A stretch of 7,375 nt of DNA from DATBFX01 sp036558305 (GTDB taxonomy: Bacteria > Chloroflexota > Chloroflexia > Thermomicrobiales > UBA6265): NCBI GenBank assembly GCA_036558305.1, contig DATBFX010000496.1, positions 1 to 7,375 on the forward strand, in the 5' to 3' direction. A program made the translations under genes and the position numbers. This document shows positions 6,200 through 7,375 of the stretch, piece after piece. Each line of letters begins with the position of its first letter. Position 1 is the stretch's first letter. Under the pieces are notes generated by a model. That model was not told where the DNA came from, did not search any database, and saw nothing but the letters and a program-made list of their open reading frames with translations.

Positions 6200-6321
6200 C
6201 GGAAGCGGGCTGCCGCCGATCGGTCAGGCGCACCCCGCGCGTGGGCCACCCGGTCCATGCACCGGATCGGGCGACTTGCCACGATCGCGTCCCGACGCGG
6301 GTCGCGGTCCCGGCACGTCGC

Positions 6322-6325
6322 GGAG
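6322..6325 (+). promoter_or_regulatory. Ribosome binding site of the SnoaL-cupin gene
   Basis: GGAG ends 7 nt before GTG 6333. It supports this GTG over the upstream in-frame TTG at 6276, and the hydrophobic N-terminus begins immediately after. Confidence 0.55.
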
Positions 6326-6332
6326 CTCGGTC

Positions 6333-7375
6333 GTGCGCCACATCGTCGTACTCCTTGCCCTCCTCCTCGCCCTCGCCGGCGGTGTCGTCATCGCCGATCT
6401 CCGCTTGCTCGTCCTCGTTCCCTTCGGCGACGGCGACGACTCCGCTGCCAACGCCGCCGTGGTACGCCGCTTCTACGCCGCGGTCAACACGGCGCTCGGC
6501 ACCGGCGATGTCACGCCCATCGGCCAGCTCGTCGCCGCCGACTTCGTCGACCATGCCCCGCCACCCGGTGTCGCTCCCGACCGAACGGGGCTGATCGGCT
6601 ACCTGAAAACGCTCCACGCGACCGAACCGGACCTCTGGTTGACCGCCGTCGACCTCGTCGCCCAGGGTGATCGCGTCGCCGCCCTCGTCCGGGCCGAGGG
6701 CACGAACGGGACCCCGGTCCCCGGCTTTCCTCCCTTGGCGGGACGCGTCTGGAGCACCCTCGATCTCTTCCGGGTTGAGTCGGGCCGCATCGTCGAGCAC
6801 TGGGCAGACGACACCGGCCGCGCCAACGTCGAGCCGCTTCTCGCGGTCACCGTCCCCGTGGAATCGCCCTCAACGAAGCTGGTCGAGGTCGGTCGGCTGA
6901 CCTATCCGCCGCTGGCGACCGGTTCGTACTGGGCGAGCGGCCCGACGGTCCTGTTCTTCCGGGCGGGCGACCTCGTCATCGACCACGACCGGATCTCGAC
7001 CGACGCCGCAACGGTCGTTGGCACCGCCACGGGATCGCGTCCCCTGCCTCCGGGCGAGTCCGCATCGCTGAACCTGGGCGACGCGGTCGTCCTTGGACGC
7101 CGGAGTCGCTATCGCATCCGCAACGACGGACCGACGACGGCGGTCGTCCTCACCGTCTGGGCGGGGAATCCCGGCGGCCCCACGGTGGCGAGCGCGGATG
7201 CCGGCACCGTCCAGGGTACGCCGAGGCCATCGGCCACCTACGAGTCGTTAGCCGGCGGAGTTCCCGCCATCCTCCCGGCCGACCGGGCGACGGTGACGAT
7301 CGGTCGGATCGCGCTCACGCCGGGGGCGGCGGTGGCGCGCCACCGCGTCGCGAACGCCGAACTCGCCGTGGTCGA
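6333..7375 (+). CDS. Exported or membrane-anchored SnoaL-like protein fused to cupin domains (3' end cut)
   Basis: The frame runs 347 codons from GTG 6333 to the window edge. Residues 1-30 are a hydrophobic leader (MRHIVVLLALLLALAGG...), either signal peptide or membrane anchor; no clear AxA or lipobox cysteine is seen. Residues about 41-165 form a SnoaL-like NTF2-fold domain, with FVDH (71-74) and IVEHWADD (153-160) at the usual pocket positions. Domain 3 (about 183-278) is cupin-like: spacing matches G-x5-P-x-G-x2-H-x3-N from G249 to N264, but P, G and H are replaced by G255, R257 and Y260, so it should not bind metal. A second cupin begins near 319 (LTPGAAVARHRV, keeping H337 and E343) and is cut. 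SnoaL-like proteins include polyketide cyclases and ester cyclases, but many have unknown substrates, so no reaction is claimed. It has its own ribosome site and appears to be a separate unit. Confidence 0.8.
   Translation, partial: MRHIVVLLALLLALAGGVVIADLRLLVLVPFGDGDDSAANAAVVRRFYAAVNTALGTGDVTPIGQLVAADFVDHAPPPGVAPDRTGLIGYLKTLHATEPDLWLTAVDLVAQGDRVAALVRAEGTNGTPVPGFPPLAGRVWSTLDLFRVESGRIVEHWADDTGRANVEPLLAVTVPVESPSTKLVEVGRLTYPPLATGSYWASGPTVLFFRAGDLVIDHDRISTDAATVVGTATGSRPLPPGESASLNLGDAVVLGRRSRYRIRNDGPTTAVVLTVWAGNPGGPTVASADAGTVQGTPRPSATYESLAGGVPAILPADRATVTIGRIALTPGAAVARHRVANAELAVV

Larger units (their letters stand above)
6036..6332 (+). other. Intergenic region before the SnoaL-cupin gene
   Basis: This 297-bp gap holds an 18-bp palindrome at 6182-6199 (listed separately) but no gene I can support. 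A 13-codon frame at 6101-6142 lacks a ribosome site. No strong hairpin with a T-run follows the regulator stop, and no convincing -35/-10 pair is seen. Confidence 0.5.

Overview
The window is very GC-rich and shows strong G/C preference at third codon positions. The gene types point to a high-GC bacterium, and my best guess is Chloroflexota of the Thermomicrobia/Sphaerobacter kind. The pointers are a cupredoxin with a CFVPGPDGTPH-type copper loop, a large STAND ATPase with a LuxR output domain, and a SnoaL-plus-cupin protein. This assignment is an inference, since no rRNA or other marker gene is present.

Region 1 (1-1624, minus strand) is a two-gene phosphate-uptake operon. A DUF47/PhoU-like accessory protein (213 aa) is followed, with an 8-nt overlap, by a PiT-family inorganic phosphate transporter. 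The transporter runs off the left edge with 330 codons visible. Region 2 (1625-2185) holds a divergent intergenic stretch with an AT-rich, palindromic promoter/operator-like island, then an unrecognised 56-aa gene with a GTG start, closed by a strong hairpin. Region 3 (2310-3176) encodes a secreted protein with two cupredoxin-like domains, of which only the second keeps a plausible copper site. Region 4 (3177-6035) begins with a perfect 20-bp inverted repeat, followed by an 899-aa regulator. That regulator has an excisionase-like helix-turn-helix at the N-terminus, an NB-ARC/STAND ATPase core, TPR-like helices and a LuxR helix-turn-helix at the C-terminus. Its gene carries a second hairpin in its 5' end and an in-frame heptamer-repeat palindrome in the middle. 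Region 5 (6036-7375) holds an intergenic 18-bp perfect palindrome and then a membrane-anchored or secreted protein with a SnoaL-like domain followed by two cupin-like domains, cut by the right edge.

The phosphate pair clearly works together. The rightward genes from 1941 on are separated by hairpins or gaps and look like independent transcription units rather than an operon. The regulator could control its secreted neighbours, but nothing in the sequence proves that. The genes are mostly members of known families. The less ordinary content is the set of perfect inverted repeats, especially the one inserted within the regulator's coding region, together with the small unrecognised gene and its dedicated control signals.
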